Assembly: GCF_030824455.1 (NCBI RefSeq)
Contig: NZ_JAVBXR010000022.1
Span: 1-64,000 of the forward strand
Direction: 5' to 3'
Source: Desulfobulbus sp.
Lineage (GTDB): Bacteria > Desulfobacterota > Desulfobulbia > Desulfobulbales > Desulfobulbaceae
DNA length: 64,000 bases
The position numbers and the translations under genes are program-made. Shown in pieces: positions 8,278-17,600 of the stretch; position 1 is the stretch's first letter; each line of letters opens with the position of its first letter. The notes below the pieces were generated by a model. The model saw only the letters and a list, made by a program, of their open reading frames with translations, did no database searches and had not been told where the DNA came from.

Positions 8278-10371
8278 CTAATTGGCTGGTTGATTCGGTT
8301 GCGGAGAATCATTTTCCCCTTCCTCGAGGTCTTCAGCAGACGTCGGATCGGTTTCCTCGATCATTTCCTGAGAGAGGATGACTCGTCTGTTGCCGCTCTT
8401 CTCGGCGGCGACCCCCTCTTGCCCTTTGTATTTGTCTTCAAAATATTTATTGAGAATCTTTGCGGCAATGGGCGCGGAAGCCGAACCGCCGTGCAGGCCG
8501 TGCTCAACCAAAACCGTCACCACTATTTCCGGGTTGGAGGCCGGGGCAAAACAGGTAAACCAGGCGTGATCCCGATACTCGTAAGGGATGTCCGCCTCTT
8601 TGAGGTGTTTGTACTGGGCAAGACGAACGACTTGCGCGGTACCCGTCTTACCGCCAACAATGATGCCGTGGGCGTCAATCTGCGCTTCCCGTCCTGTACC
8701 CCGCCGGCTGTTGACGGCCTCGACCATGCCTTCGCGGATCAATTTGAGATTCTTGCCCTGCCCGGCAAGCCGGGAAAGAATTTCCGGCTGCAAAGAATTG
8801 GTTACCTTGCCATCCGGATCAATGATCTTTTCAACCACCGTTGGCTTATAGAGCGTGCCGCCGTTGGCAATCACCGACGTCATCATGGCCACCTGCAGCG
8901 GGGTGGTCAGGTCATACCCTTGACCAATGGCAACTGATATCGTTTCTCCCTCGTGCCACTTGACGCCGTATCGCTTTTTCTTCCATTCCGTGGAGGGAAC
9001 AAGACCCGGTTTTTCATGCTCCATCTCCACCCCGGTTTTCTCGCCCAAGCCAAACATTTTGGCGTACCGCGCCAAACGATCAACGCCCAATTTTTGCCCC
9101 ACATTGTAAAAATATACGTCGCAGGACTCTCCAAGGGCTCGCTTCAAATTCACCGTTCCGTGCCCGCTATGCCGCCAGCACCGATACACCCGATTGCCAA
9201 ACCGATAGGAACCAGGGCAGAAAAAGGTCGTGTCCGGGGTGATAATGCCTTCAGCAAGTCCGGCAAAGGCGGTAATTGGTTTATAGGTGGAACCAGGCGG
9301 GTACTGTCCCTGCACGAGTTTATTAACCAATGGGTGCAGGGGGTTGTCGAGCATGCCCTGCCAGGATTTTTGAGAAATGCCGCCAACGAATTCTTCCAAC
9401 TGGAGCGCCGGCGCACTGGCCATCACCAACAAACGCCCTGTGTTGGCCTCCATCGCGACCACCGCCCCGGCGCGGTTTTTGGCCGCCATTTCCTCTTCAC
9501 CAATTTTTTGCAGTTCCACATCCAGGGTCAGATACAGATCGTTGCCAGGCAACGGCTCGTCGCCTTTAAGATTTTGCTGCTCAAACCCCAGGGCGTTGAC
9601 CTCCATGTTGTCGTGTCCTTTTTCGCCGCGCAGGTCCTGGTCGCGTAACCGTTCCAGCCCCATCTTGCCGATAAGGTCGCCGCCCTTGTAAAGCGTCTGG
9701 TCGGCCTTGTCCAACTCAGCCTTGCTGATTTCTCCCATGTAGCCGATGAGATGCGAGGCCAGGTTGCCAAAATGGTAGATGCGCAGCGGCACGACTTCTA
9801 TTTTTATTTCAGGGAGATACATCCGGTTGTTCTCGATCCGAGCAACGGTTTCCCAGTCAATGTCCTCGGCAAGACGCACCGGGATGTGGCCGGGAACGCC
9901 CGACATTTTGCGAATCTTTTCCAGCAGGGAGGAGGCGTCCTGGCCGAGAACCCGGGTCAGGGTTTTCAACCACTCGTCATTAATCTTGTTGTTCTCGCGA
10001 AGCCAGACCACATTGAAGGAGGGCCGGTTGGTGACAATCTCCCGGCCCGCGCGGTCATAGATGTTGCCTCGAGGAGCGGCGATCTCCACCGAGCGAACCC
10101 GGTTGGAATCCGCCAAGGTGCTGTAATACTCGCCCTGCTGCACCTGGAGGAACCAAAGGCGGGTGACGACAACAGCGAAGAAAAATATGAGCACAACAAA
10201 AGCGTAGAGCGCCTTTTTCTTATGCCCGATCAAATCGTTCTCATCTCGACGGGACAGTTGGGCGACGCCGTTGTCCCTGCGCCGTTCGGCGTCAAGCAGC
10301 GGCTCCGCTCTTTTCCGGTTCGCCTTCCTGATGTCGCTCATGCTCTTTCCAAACAGATTTATCATGCCCAT
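8278..10371 (-). CDS. mrdA: Penicillin-binding protein 2 (elongasome transpeptidase)
   Basis: A 697-residue class B PBP: a cytoplasmic basic N-terminus, one membrane helix (AFVVLIFFFAVVVTRLWFL), a dimerisation/allosteric domain, then the transpeptidase domain. The active-site motifs are STYK (catalytic Ser and Lys), SCD (the SxN position) and KTGT. It cross-links the glycan made by RodA. I start at the ATG at 10371 because GGAGG lies about 10 bases upstream; ATGs at 10365 and 10341 are alternatives. The longer open frame would overlap mreD and is not protein-like. The gene lies between mreD (28-base gap) and rodA (5-base gap). Confidence 0.95.
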   Translation of the reverse strand: MGMINLFGKSMSDIRKANRKRAEPLLDAERRRDNGVAQLSRRDENDLIGHKKKALYAFVVLIFFFAVVVTRLWFLQVQQGEYYSTLADSNRVRSVEIAAPRGNIYDRAGREIVTNRPSFNVVWLRENNKINDEWLKTLTRVLGQDASSLLEKIRKMSGVPGHIPVRLAEDIDWETVARIENNRMYLPEIKIEVVPLRIYHFGNLASHLIGYMGEISKAELDKADQTLYKGGDLIGKMGLERLRDQDLRGEKGHDNMEVNALGFEQQNLKGDEPLPGNDLYLTLDVELQKIGEEEMAAKNRAGAVVAMEANTGRLLVMASAPALQLEEFVGGISQKSWQGMLDNPLHPLVNKLVQGQYPPGSTYKPITAFAGLAEGIITPDTTFFCPGSYRFGNRVYRCWRHSGHGTVNLKRALGESCDVYFYNVGQKLGVDRLARYAKMFGLGEKTGVEMEHEKPGLVPSTEWKKKRYGVKWHEGETISVAIGQGYDLTTPLQVAMMTSVIANGGTLYKPTVVEKIIDPDGKVTNSLQPEILSRLAGQGKNLKLIREGMVEAVNSRRGTGREAQIDAHGIIVGGKTGTAQVVRLAQYKHLKEADIPYEYRDHAWFTCFAPASNPEIVVTVLVEHGLHGGSASAPIAAKILNKYFEDKYKGQEGVAAEKSGNRRVILSQEMIEETDPTSAEDLEEGENDSPQPNQPAN

Positions 10372-10399
10372 CGCACTCTTTCCTCCGCAACGACGCGCA

Positions 10400-10942
10400 T
10401 CAGGTCCGCCGTCGGCGCCGATTGTCGGTGCGCAGACGCAGTCTGTTCCAGGGGAGATAATTGCGATGCGAATATTTCTGCACCAAATCGAACCCAAAAA
10501 ACAGCGGATAGATAAAAGCGGCAACCAGCAGGGCGCGAACGATCATTCGCCACCAGGACCAAGGAACCAGTTGGTCAGGCTCCAGAACGCCAAGCAACAA
10601 ACTGACCGCCCAGGAGACCGCCAGGTAGGCCAGGCCAATGAGCGGCATCTGATAGAGGGATTCGGTGATGGGCAATTTGCCGGCCACGGTCCTGATCAGG
10701 GCGTAACCGCCGTAGCAAATGAGGGGGTAGGTTCCCAGTACCGTGCCGGAGAGGACGTCAAGAATGCATGCCAAGGGAAAGAGGATGATCAAACTGCGCA
10801 GCACGTCAAGACGAAAGGCCAAATAGGCGACCAGAACGAAATACAGATCCGGGGCCAGCAACCATACGGTTCTCGGCATGCAGACTGTCGTTTGCAGGAT
10901 GACCAGCAACAGACCGACAAAAATAAAATTCGCAACAACCAT
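10400..10942 (-). CDS. mreD: Rod shape-determining protein MreD
   Basis: A 180-residue hydrophobic inner-membrane protein with about five to six predicted helices and a basic C-terminus rich in Arg. Size, composition and position between mreC and mrdA are those of MreD, which helps link MreC to the elongasome. Sequence conservation in this family is low, so the identification leans on synteny. Confidence 0.92.
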   Translation of the reverse strand: MVVANFIFVGLLLVILQTTVCMPRTVWLLAPDLYFVLVAYLAFRLDVLRSLIILFPLACILDVLSGTVLGTYPLICYGGYALIRTVAGKLPITESLYQMPLIGLAYLAVSWAVSLLLGVLEPDQLVPWSWWRMIVRALLVAAFIYPLFFGFDLVQKYSHRNYLPWNRLRLRTDNRRRRRT

Positions 10943-11025
10943 GGCCCGTTATTCCAATCTCTTCCTGATCAATACCCGCAGGCGGCGTCCTGGGCGAGGC
11001 CCGCGCGCGGCGGCCGCGTTCAGCG

Positions 11026-11910
11026 TCAAGGTTGCGCCATCTGCTTGATCTCGGCCATGTCAGGCTGTTGGAGGATCAGCAGGTTTTCAAGCTTCTGGTA
11101 ATCGACCGAGGGGGTCACTTCGATTTCATGAAACATGCCGCGAGGTTTCTTGATGATCTTGGACACCACGCCCACCTGATAACCGGTGGGGAAAACCCCG
11201 CCGTATCCGGCGGTGACCACATGGTCGCCCTCCTCTACCTCGGCTGTTTTAAGTATATATTCAAGCTTATAGGTGAGGGTGCCGTTGCCTTTGAGGATGC
11301 CGCGCACCCGGGACTTCTGCAACAGCACGTCTATGGCGCTGGACGGGGCGATGGCCAGCAATACTTTGGCGTAATTGGGGGTAATGGTGAACACCTGGCC
11401 AACCACGCCGTCGTTGTTGACCACCGGATTGCCTTTCAAGATGCCGTTGTTCGAGCCCTGATCAATGATCACCGAACGAAACATGGCTGAGGGATCCTTG
11501 CCGATGATCGTTGCCGCCACGCTGCCCTGATGTCCGAGGGTGTTCTTGAATTCGAGAAGTTTGCGGAGACTGGCGTTGGTGGCCATGGCCTCGCGGCTCT
11601 TGTTGAGCAAGGCCTCATTCTCCTGGAGTTGCTGCACCAACCGTTTGTTTTCCTCGCGCAGCCTGAGGCTGTCCTGGAGGATATCCAAATATTCGCTCTT
11701 GAATTTTTCCACCGAGGAACTGCCGGCGGCAACGAATTTCTGTATCGGTCCCACCGCCTCCAGCACCAGCTTGTGCAGAGACCCAAAATTCTGGCTCCCC
11801 AGGGTGGACACCATGAAAATAAGCGCCGAGGTCAACAGAAAACCGGCCAGGATGACAATACGAAAGAGCCGAAAACGGTCGTTTCGTTTTCTGGTGATCT
11901 TTTTTCTCAT
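11026..11910 (-). CDS. mreC: Rod shape-determining protein MreC
   Basis: A 294-residue protein with a basic cytoplasmic N-terminus, one membrane helix (IVILAGFLLTSALIFMVST), a periplasmic coiled coil (LRLREENKRLVQQLQENEALL) and the beta-barrel MreC domain (VAATIIGKDPSAMFRSVIIDQG, then VVNNDGVVGQV). It activates PBP2/RodA. It sits between mreB and mreD in the usual order, all minus strand. Confidence 0.95.
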   Translation of the reverse strand: MRKKITRKRNDRFRLFRIVILAGFLLTSALIFMVSTLGSQNFGSLHKLVLEAVGPIQKFVAAGSSSVEKFKSEYLDILQDSLRLREENKRLVQQLQENEALLNKSREAMATNASLRKLLEFKNTLGHQGSVAATIIGKDPSAMFRSVIIDQGSNNGILKGNPVVNNDGVVGQVFTITPNYAKVLLAIAPSSAIDVLLQKSRVRGILKGNGTLTYKLEYILKTAEVEEGDHVVTAGYGGVFPTGYQVGVVSKIIKKPRGMFHEIEVTPSVDYQKLENLLILQQPDMAEIKQMAQP

Positions 11911-11988
11911 TGAAGATGCAGCGGAACTCGGTTGTGCGGCAAGCGAATAAGAGAGGACAACAGTAACCCGTGACGATTTTCCGCGCGC

Positions 11989-13053
<1,065 letters not shown>

Positions 13054-13203
13054 TTATCAGCGCGAACATCCACAACGAATGACGCAATAACGGGGAGGAG
13101 CTGATTCATGTTTAAAGCTGATCAAGCAAGCCTCTTACATTACCAACAGAACTGATACTTGGCAATCGATATGGCATTCGCTCGAAAAAGAATTGAGAAA
13201 AAC

Positions 13204-13233
13204 TTGACAGCACCCTGCAAAGCATGGTAATTA
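13204..13233 (+). promoter_or_regulatory. Promoter of tRNA-Ala
   Basis: A perfect -35 box TTGACA (13204-13209) is followed 17-18 bases later by a -10-like GTAATTA preceded by TG (extended -10). The tRNA begins about 20 bases downstream, as expected. Confidence 0.6.
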
Positions 13234-13251
13234 CCTCTGCAGAAAATGCAT

Positions 13252-13324
<73 letters not shown>

Positions 13325-13361
13325 CAAATAGTTAGTCCGGCGACATCCGCCGTTGTCCATT

Positions 13362-13396
13362 AAACCCGCTTCCTTCCTAGGATAGCGGGTTTTTTG
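13362..13396 (+). terminator. Terminator downstream of tRNA-Ala
   Basis: AAACCCGCT (13362-13370) pairs with AGCGGGTTT (13384-13392) across a 13-base loop, followed by more T residues. It probably ends the tRNA transcript and separates it from the integrase gene. Confidence 0.75.
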
Positions 13397-13438
13397 TTGT
13401 CCGCTCACTTCCATGGTGATACGCTAAAATCCATGAAA

Positions 13439-13493
13439 TTTGGGGGTAGATTTGGGGGTATTTTGACTAACCCCAAAACAAAATACCCCCAAA
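13439..13493. repeat. Left integrase arm-site repeats
   Basis: Two direct TTTGGGGGTA units have their G-runs 12 bases apart (starting 13442 and 13454). The second is also the left arm of a perfect 15-base inverted repeat, 13451-13465 against 13479-13493, with a 13-base centre. The same pair of units with the same 12-base spacing occurs at the right end (34930-34952). They lie just upstream of the integrase start and probably bind integrase or its excisionase; that role is inferred. Confidence 0.6.
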
Positions 13494-13510
13494 AGATGGA
13501 GATTACCGTA

Positions 13511-14779
13511 ATGGCTAAGAAAATAGTACCGTTGACGGACATCAAGATAAAAGCAATCAAACCCCAGACCGTCGCCAAGAAGATGTTTGACGGAGGCGGC
13601 CTCTTCCTGCTCGTTACCCCTTCTGGCGGCAAACTTTGGCACTTGAAATATCGTTTTGGGGGTATCGAAAAGCTACTCACCCTAGGCGCATACCCCCAAA
13701 CCAGCCTTACAAAGGCACGCCAAAAACGCGATGAAGCGAAACTGCTGCTTGCCGAGGGAGTGGACCCCAGCGCCACCAGAAAGGCACAAAAAGCAGCAGA
13801 AACAGAAGAAACGGGGACATTTGAGGTAGTTGCCCGCGAATGGCACGCCAAATTTTCCCCGACCTGGGCGTCGGGCCACTCTGACAAAATTATCAGAAGG
13901 CTCGAGCTGTACATTTTCCCTTGGCTTGGCAACAAGCCAATCCGCTCAATCACCGCCCCAGAAGTGCTAACTTGTCTTCGACGCCTCGAAGAGAAAGGCA
14001 CCCTCGACACGGCCCACCGCGCCAAGCAGAATTGCGGGCAGGTGTTCCGGTATGCCATCGCCACCGGCCGGGCCGACCGTGACCCCACGCCAGACTTGCG
14101 CGGCGCACTCCCAGCCATTCAAAAACAGCATTACGCGGCGATCACTGACCCTGAAGAGGCCGGGGCGCTCCTGCGGGCGATTGACGGTTACAAGGGCGGA
14201 TTCGTCACCCTGTGCGCCTTGAAATTGGCCCCGCTCTTTTTCTTGCGTCCTGGCGAGTTGCGACAGGCTGAATGGGCCGATATTAACCTTGACCAAGCCA
14301 CATGGAACATCCCTGTTGAACGGCTCAAGCTTAGGGTGACGGAAAAGGTAAGACGCAAGGGGGAATTCCATCTTGTTCCCTTGGCGGCTCAAGCCGTTGC
14401 CATATTGCGGGAACTGCAGGCATTGACAGGATCTGGCCGGTACGTGTTCCCGTCAATGCGAACCGACACCCGGCCAATGAGCGACAACACCGTCAACGCT
14501 GCGCTGCGGCGGCTGGGCTACGACACCAAAACGGAAATGACCGGTCACGGATTTCGGGCAATGGCCCGCACCATCCTTGACGAAGTCTTGCACGTCCGCC
14601 CGGAGATCGTCGAACACCAACTTGCCCACGCTGTCCGCGATCCACTGGGCAGGGCCTACAATCGCACAACCCATCTCCCAGAGCGGCGAAAGATGATGCA
14701 GGCGTGGGCGGATTACCTTGATGGGCTCAAGGAGGGGAAGGCGGACAAAATTGTTCAGCTCCGGAAGGCTTCAGGATGA
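13511..14779 (+). CDS. int: P4-type tyrosine integrase
   Basis: A 422-residue site-specific recombinase with an N-terminal DUF4102-like arm-binding domain (LTDIKIKAIKPQTVAKKMFDGGGLFLLV region), a central SAM-like core-binding domain and a C-terminal catalytic domain. The catalytic residues are visible: Arg in FFLRPGELR, the HGFR box (TGHGFRAMART), the second His region (EHQLAHAV) and the nucleophile Tyr in GRAYNRTTH. It integrates and excises the element at the adjacent tRNA-Ala gene. The ATG at 13511 is chosen because GGAGA lies eight bases upstream; upstream in-frame codons run through the arm-site repeats and look non-coding. Confidence 0.95.
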   Translation: MAKKIVPLTDIKIKAIKPQTVAKKMFDGGGLFLLVTPSGGKLWHLKYRFGGIEKLLTLGAYPQTSLTKARQKRDEAKLLLAEGVDPSATRKAQKAAETEETGTFEVVAREWHAKFSPTWASGHSDKIIRRLELYIFPWLGNKPIRSITAPEVLTCLRRLEEKGTLDTAHRAKQNCGQVFRYAIATGRADRDPTPDLRGALPAIQKQHYAAITDPEEAGALLRAIDGYKGGFVTLCALKLAPLFFLRPGELRQAEWADINLDQATWNIPVERLKLRVTEKVRRKGEFHLVPLAAQAVAILRELQALTGSGRYVFPSMRTDTRPMSDNTVNAALRRLGYDTKTEMTGHGFRAMARTILDEVLHVRPEIVEHQLAHAVRDPLGRAYNRTTHLPERRKMMQAWADYLDGLKEGKADKIVQLRKASG

Positions 14780-14805
14780 CGCGCATGTGACCGGCGCCAG
14801 GAACG

Positions 14806-14873
14806 CAAGCACGGATAGGCGGGAACTGATCATTTCCACCGAAAACCGCTTCCTCTGGCGGCTGCCGTGCTTG
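14806..14873. repeat. Inverted repeat after the integrase gene
   Basis: CAAGCACGG (14806-14814) and CCGTGCTTG (14865-14873) are perfect 9-base arms enclosing about 50 bases that can fold further. There is no clear T-run, so it may be a structured leader of the next gene or a protein-binding site rather than a simple terminator. Confidence 0.4.
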
Positions 14874-14907
14874 TTCTCTCAGAGGATCATTTGAAAAAGA
14901 GGATAAA

Positions 14908-15735
14908 ATGGCACCTTTTCTTACATCAGAGGAAGTCCAAGGCATTCTTGGCATCAATGAAGAATCTCTTGTTTTTTATATCCATGACAAGCAACTGACA
15001 GCCTTTGATAGAAGCTACAAACCAGTTGACCTATCCAATAATGAAAAAATTTTTATAGAAATTCAAAAACTATGTGAGCCAGTCATAGCCAAAAACGTTT
15101 TAATAAGAAAAGCGAAAATAAACCCTTATGTTCAAGACCCGTGTTTCGATACCACAGAAATACGAGGAGATAAAAAATATTGCCGAATCAGAGTGATTAA
15201 AGATGGAGATTGGGTCAATTTGCCAGACCTATACAAAATCTTGTCTAATGCTGGACCAAAGGACAACTGGCCAGTTATAGCTATCCCAGAAAACCAATAT
15301 TTCGCCATTAAAGCCGGGTGGAACCAGGACCGAGTTTGTGACGTGTACATATCATCACTATTCAAAAAGAGTGAAGTTGACGAAATACAATTGAAAGAAG
15401 GAAAGCAAGATATCGCTGAGATTACCAATAAAAGAGAAGAAGAAATAGGTGTTTCAGAAAGGGAAACATTCTTAAAAATTATCTTATTACTTTCCTACAG
15501 CCTTGCTCTTGAATTAAAAGGCGACCCCGACGTTGATTTATTAAACAAAAAAGGCGCAAAAAAAATTAGCCCTGAAAACCTTTCAAGTTTTCTTAAAAAA
15601 CAAGCGTTATCAATGTTTCGCCAACAAATAAATCCGACTTATCGGATTGGGAAAACAAAACTAGGTGAAATTCTTCAAGAAGCCGAGGAAAAACTCTCAC
15701 CAGATATTTACCTCTTCTTAGAACCAGAAAAATAA
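14908..15735 (+). CDS. Unknown AT-rich accessory protein (275 aa)
   Basis: I do not recognise this protein. The N-terminus (FLTSEEVQGILGINEESLVFYIHDKQL) looks like a helix-turn-helix of the kind that reads 'tool-box' or excisionase-like sites. The C-terminal third (SERETFLKIILLLSYSLALEL, then a TYRIGKTKLGEILQEAE helix) resembles, from memory, a small winged module shared by many accessory proteins of unknown role. The base composition is clearly more AT-rich and Lys/Ile/Asn-rich than its neighbours, suggesting separate acquisition as element cargo. It is soluble, with no signal peptide or membrane segment. A GAGGA ribosome site precedes the ATG. It stands alone between the integrase and alpA, followed by its own hairpin. 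Confidence 0.75.
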   Translation: MAPFLTSEEVQGILGINEESLVFYIHDKQLTAFDRSYKPVDLSNNEKIFIEIQKLCEPVIAKNVLIRKAKINPYVQDPCFDTTEIRGDKKYCRIRVIKDGDWVNLPDLYKILSNAGPKDNWPVIAIPENQYFAIKAGWNQDRVCDVYISSLFKKSEVDEIQLKEGKQDIAEITNKREEEIGVSERETFLKIILLLSYSLALELKGDPDVDLLNKKGAKKISPENLSSFLKKQALSMFRQQINPTYRIGKTKLGEILQEAEEKLSPDIYLFLEPEK

Positions 15736-15746
15736 CCTCATTTTTC

Positions 15747-15772
15747 CACCTGGAAACTACAAGTTCCAGGTG
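15747..15772 (+). terminator. Hairpin after the 275-aa gene
   Basis: CACCTGGAA (15747-15755) and TTCCAGGTG (15764-15772) are perfect 9-base arms with an 8-base loop, 11 bases after the stop. No T-run follows, so termination is uncertain. CCTGGAA occurs again just downstream. Confidence 0.5.
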
Positions 15773-15796
15773 TAAAGCCTGGAACTACTCACGTCC

Positions 15797-15862
15797 GTAT
15801 AGTCCGCGTAAATCCAACGAGCGCCATGCTCAAAAGGAAAAACTACGCATGGAGGACTATAC
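15797..15862 (+). promoter_or_regulatory. alpA leader inverted repeat covering the ribosome site
   Basis: GTATAGTCC (15797-15805) is fully complementary to GGACTATAC (15854-15862). The next five bases inward (GCGTA) also pair with TACGC upstream of the right arm, leaving a short bulge. The right arm includes the end of the GGAGGACTATAC segment directly before the alpA ATG, so the folded RNA would hide the ribosome site. Alternatively it is a looping operator for AlpA or a repressor. Confidence 0.55.
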
Positions 15863-15865
15863 ATC

Positions 15866-16075
15866 ATGAACCCCACCGAATCCCTGTTACGACTCCCCGA
15901 AGTAGAGGCCATTGTCGGCCTGAAGAAAAGCAAGGTCTACACCCTAATCCAAGAAGGCGGATTCCCTAAGCCGGTAAAGCTGGGTACCCGCTCGGTTCGC
16001 TGGAAGGCAAGCGATGTCTACTCCTGGATTAATAGCTTACCCGTTGCCGCCCTCACCGAGGAGGCCGCCGCATGA
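15866..16075 (+). CDS. alpA: AlpA-family regulator
   Basis: A 69-residue AlpA/MerR-like DNA-binding protein. It shows the typical LLRLPEVEAIVGLKKSKVYTLI helix-turn-helix, followed by the wing FPKPVKLGTRSVRWKASDVYSWI. In P4-like satellites and related islands AlpA/Vis proteins control excision and the element promoters. It starts the left operon; its stop overlaps the ATG of the next gene (ATGA). Confidence 0.92.
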   Translation: MNPTESLLRLPEVEAIVGLKKSKVYTLIQEGGFPKPVKLGTRSVRWKASDVYSWINSLPVAALTEEAAA

Positions 16076-16656
16076 ACACCGCCGCCATCTACCCCTTGGA
16101 ACAATATCGTGATTTTGCCAAAGAGACCCAATACATCTGCAACTTGACCAATCTAGCAAGAACCGTTGTGGGCATGCGGTGCCCAGTAACGAACAGGCTC
16201 CGTAGAGCGGTTAACGTTGCAACTGAACACCTGACCGCCCTGAACGATTTTTGGATTGAAGCTGTATCGATTGAGCATCCATCCGAATTGGCAGCTTTCG
16301 TTTTCTTTGTTGACGGTTTGCCTTTCGCCACAACGACAGAGCCAACGCCGGCATGCGTCGCAGAAGATATCCCCCGGCGGGTAAGGGCCATAGCCACTAA
16401 TCCGGGCGATGCCGCATCGTTTTCAAAAAGCGAAATAGTCGCGATCTCTGAACTATTTCTCGGTGTCCATTCTTGGCTACGCGAGCCCGGCCGAATCATC
16501 GCTAATCGCGTTCACCGAGAAAACCGGGTTGACGCTTTGACAATCATGGCCACTTGCCTGGCTGCTTTTCGTCGGGTTGCCGAAGCGGCAATGGCCGAGA
16601 TGGAACCGATCCACCAAGGCGTTGCACCGACGTCATCCCTTGCCATTGAAAACTGA
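16072..16656 (+). CDS. Unknown element protein (194 aa)
   Basis: No recognised domain. It is a soluble, mostly helical protein. Its start codon overlaps the alpA stop by four bases, so it is translated together with AlpA. The following gene starts 12 bases downstream after a GAGGAGG ribosome site. Position between alpA and the primase suggests an element regulatory or replication accessory role; this is inference only. Confidence 0.75.
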   Translation: MNTAAIYPLEQYRDFAKETQYICNLTNLARTVVGMRCPVTNRLRRAVNVATEHLTALNDFWIEAVSIEHPSELAAFVFFVDGLPFATTTEPTPACVAEDIPRRVRAIATNPGDAASFSKSEIVAISELFLGVHSWLREPGRIIANRVHRENRVDALTIMATCLAAFRRVAEAAMAEMEPIHQGVAPTSSLAIEN

Positions 16657-16667
16657 GGAGGCGACAA

Positions 16668-17600
16668 GTGAACAAGGGCCATCTCTCAGCCGCCGACATC
16701 AAGGCAACCCACAAACAGGTTGCGACTATACTCACAGCCACCCTTTCCGATTTGGCCGAAGTGGCCCGCCGATTACGCGTCATCGGCGGCGAATTGCCTC
16801 AGGACACCCTTGCCGCCGCAGGCGCGTTGACAGATGCGGCAATTGGCCTGCACGTGGCACTCGAAGCCCATGTAAAGGATCGTTATCCTGGGGAAGACTG
16901 GGTCAAGGTATACGATATCCAGCTGCTTGATTTCCAGGAGATTGAACCACTTGAGGGGGGGGGCGCAATGATGACACCGCCGCCGCCCACTTCCTTCATG
17001 TCGCCTGACGAACATGCCGCCATCGGTTGCGCTCTCTTCATCGCCCGCAACCAACTTATCGCCCCCATCGGGCCTGCAATTTTTGCGATACGGCCAGCGA
17101 AACTGAAAAAGCAGGTCCTGCGCCGACGCGAGGCGCTGATCCATGCCCTTGAAGATCTCCGGGCCTTCCTGGAAGAAGGCCCGGCCCGCCGTGCTGTGGG
17201 GCCTTGCCGTGCATTCGATCTATACTACCGGCCGGTGGTGGCTGAGGAAGATTTGAAAACATTACGCTGTCCAGGCGGAGGGCACCTTGCGGAGGTGTTG
17301 CGCCAGGGCATCAAAGAAAAGATATGTGGCGGTGGTCGCTTCACTGTCGGCGACTCTATCGCTATCTCCTCATTTGTCGAAACCGCGATAATCGGCAAAC
17401 TTGAAATCCCCCTGATGCTGCTCGCCGCCAGAATGACAAACCGAAACAAAAAGGAAAAGTTTCTGTCTCTTTGCGCTGCGTTGACCGCCAGCCGCACGGC
17501 GTTCACCTTGCTGCTCATAACGACCATTCTGCCCGACCTATCTGGCGACGACTACAGGGCGGTAGCTCTAACCCCTTTCAGGAGAGGTGGGTGTGCATAA
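16668..17600 (+). CDS. Unknown element protein (310 aa), possibly two genes fused at a poly-G run
   Basis: A GTG start behind a strong GAGGAGG. No recognised domain. The reading frame crosses a run of nine G (16955-16963) at about residue 97. Removing one G would end the first part with a TGA that overlaps the following ATG, giving two proteins of about 100 and 209 residues with the same four-base overlap used by other genes in this element. The second part would begin MMTPPPPTSFMSPDEH, with the G-run acting as its ribosome site. As it stands it is one continuous frame, and it overlaps the start of the primase gene. Confidence 0.65.
   Translation: MNKGHLSAADIKATHKQVATILTATLSDLAEVARRLRVIGGELPQDTLAAAGALTDAAIGLHVALEAHVKDRYPGEDWVKVYDIQLLDFQEIEPLEGGGAMMTPPPPTSFMSPDEHAAIGCALFIARNQLIAPIGPAIFAIRPAKLKKQVLRRREALIHALEDLRAFLEEGPARRAVGPCRAFDLYYRPVVAEEDLKTLRCPGGGHLAEVLRQGIKEKICGGGRFTVGDSIAISSFVETAIIGKLEIPLMLLAARMTNRNKKEKFLSLCAALTASRTAFTLLLITTILPDLSGDDYRAVALTPFRRGGCA
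16955..16963 (+). repeat. G9 homopolymer inside a coding frame
   Basis: Nine consecutive G at a point where a one-base change converts a fused 310-residue frame into two overlapping genes. It could be a phase-variable tract, a slippage site or a sequencing/assembly error. Confidence 0.8.
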
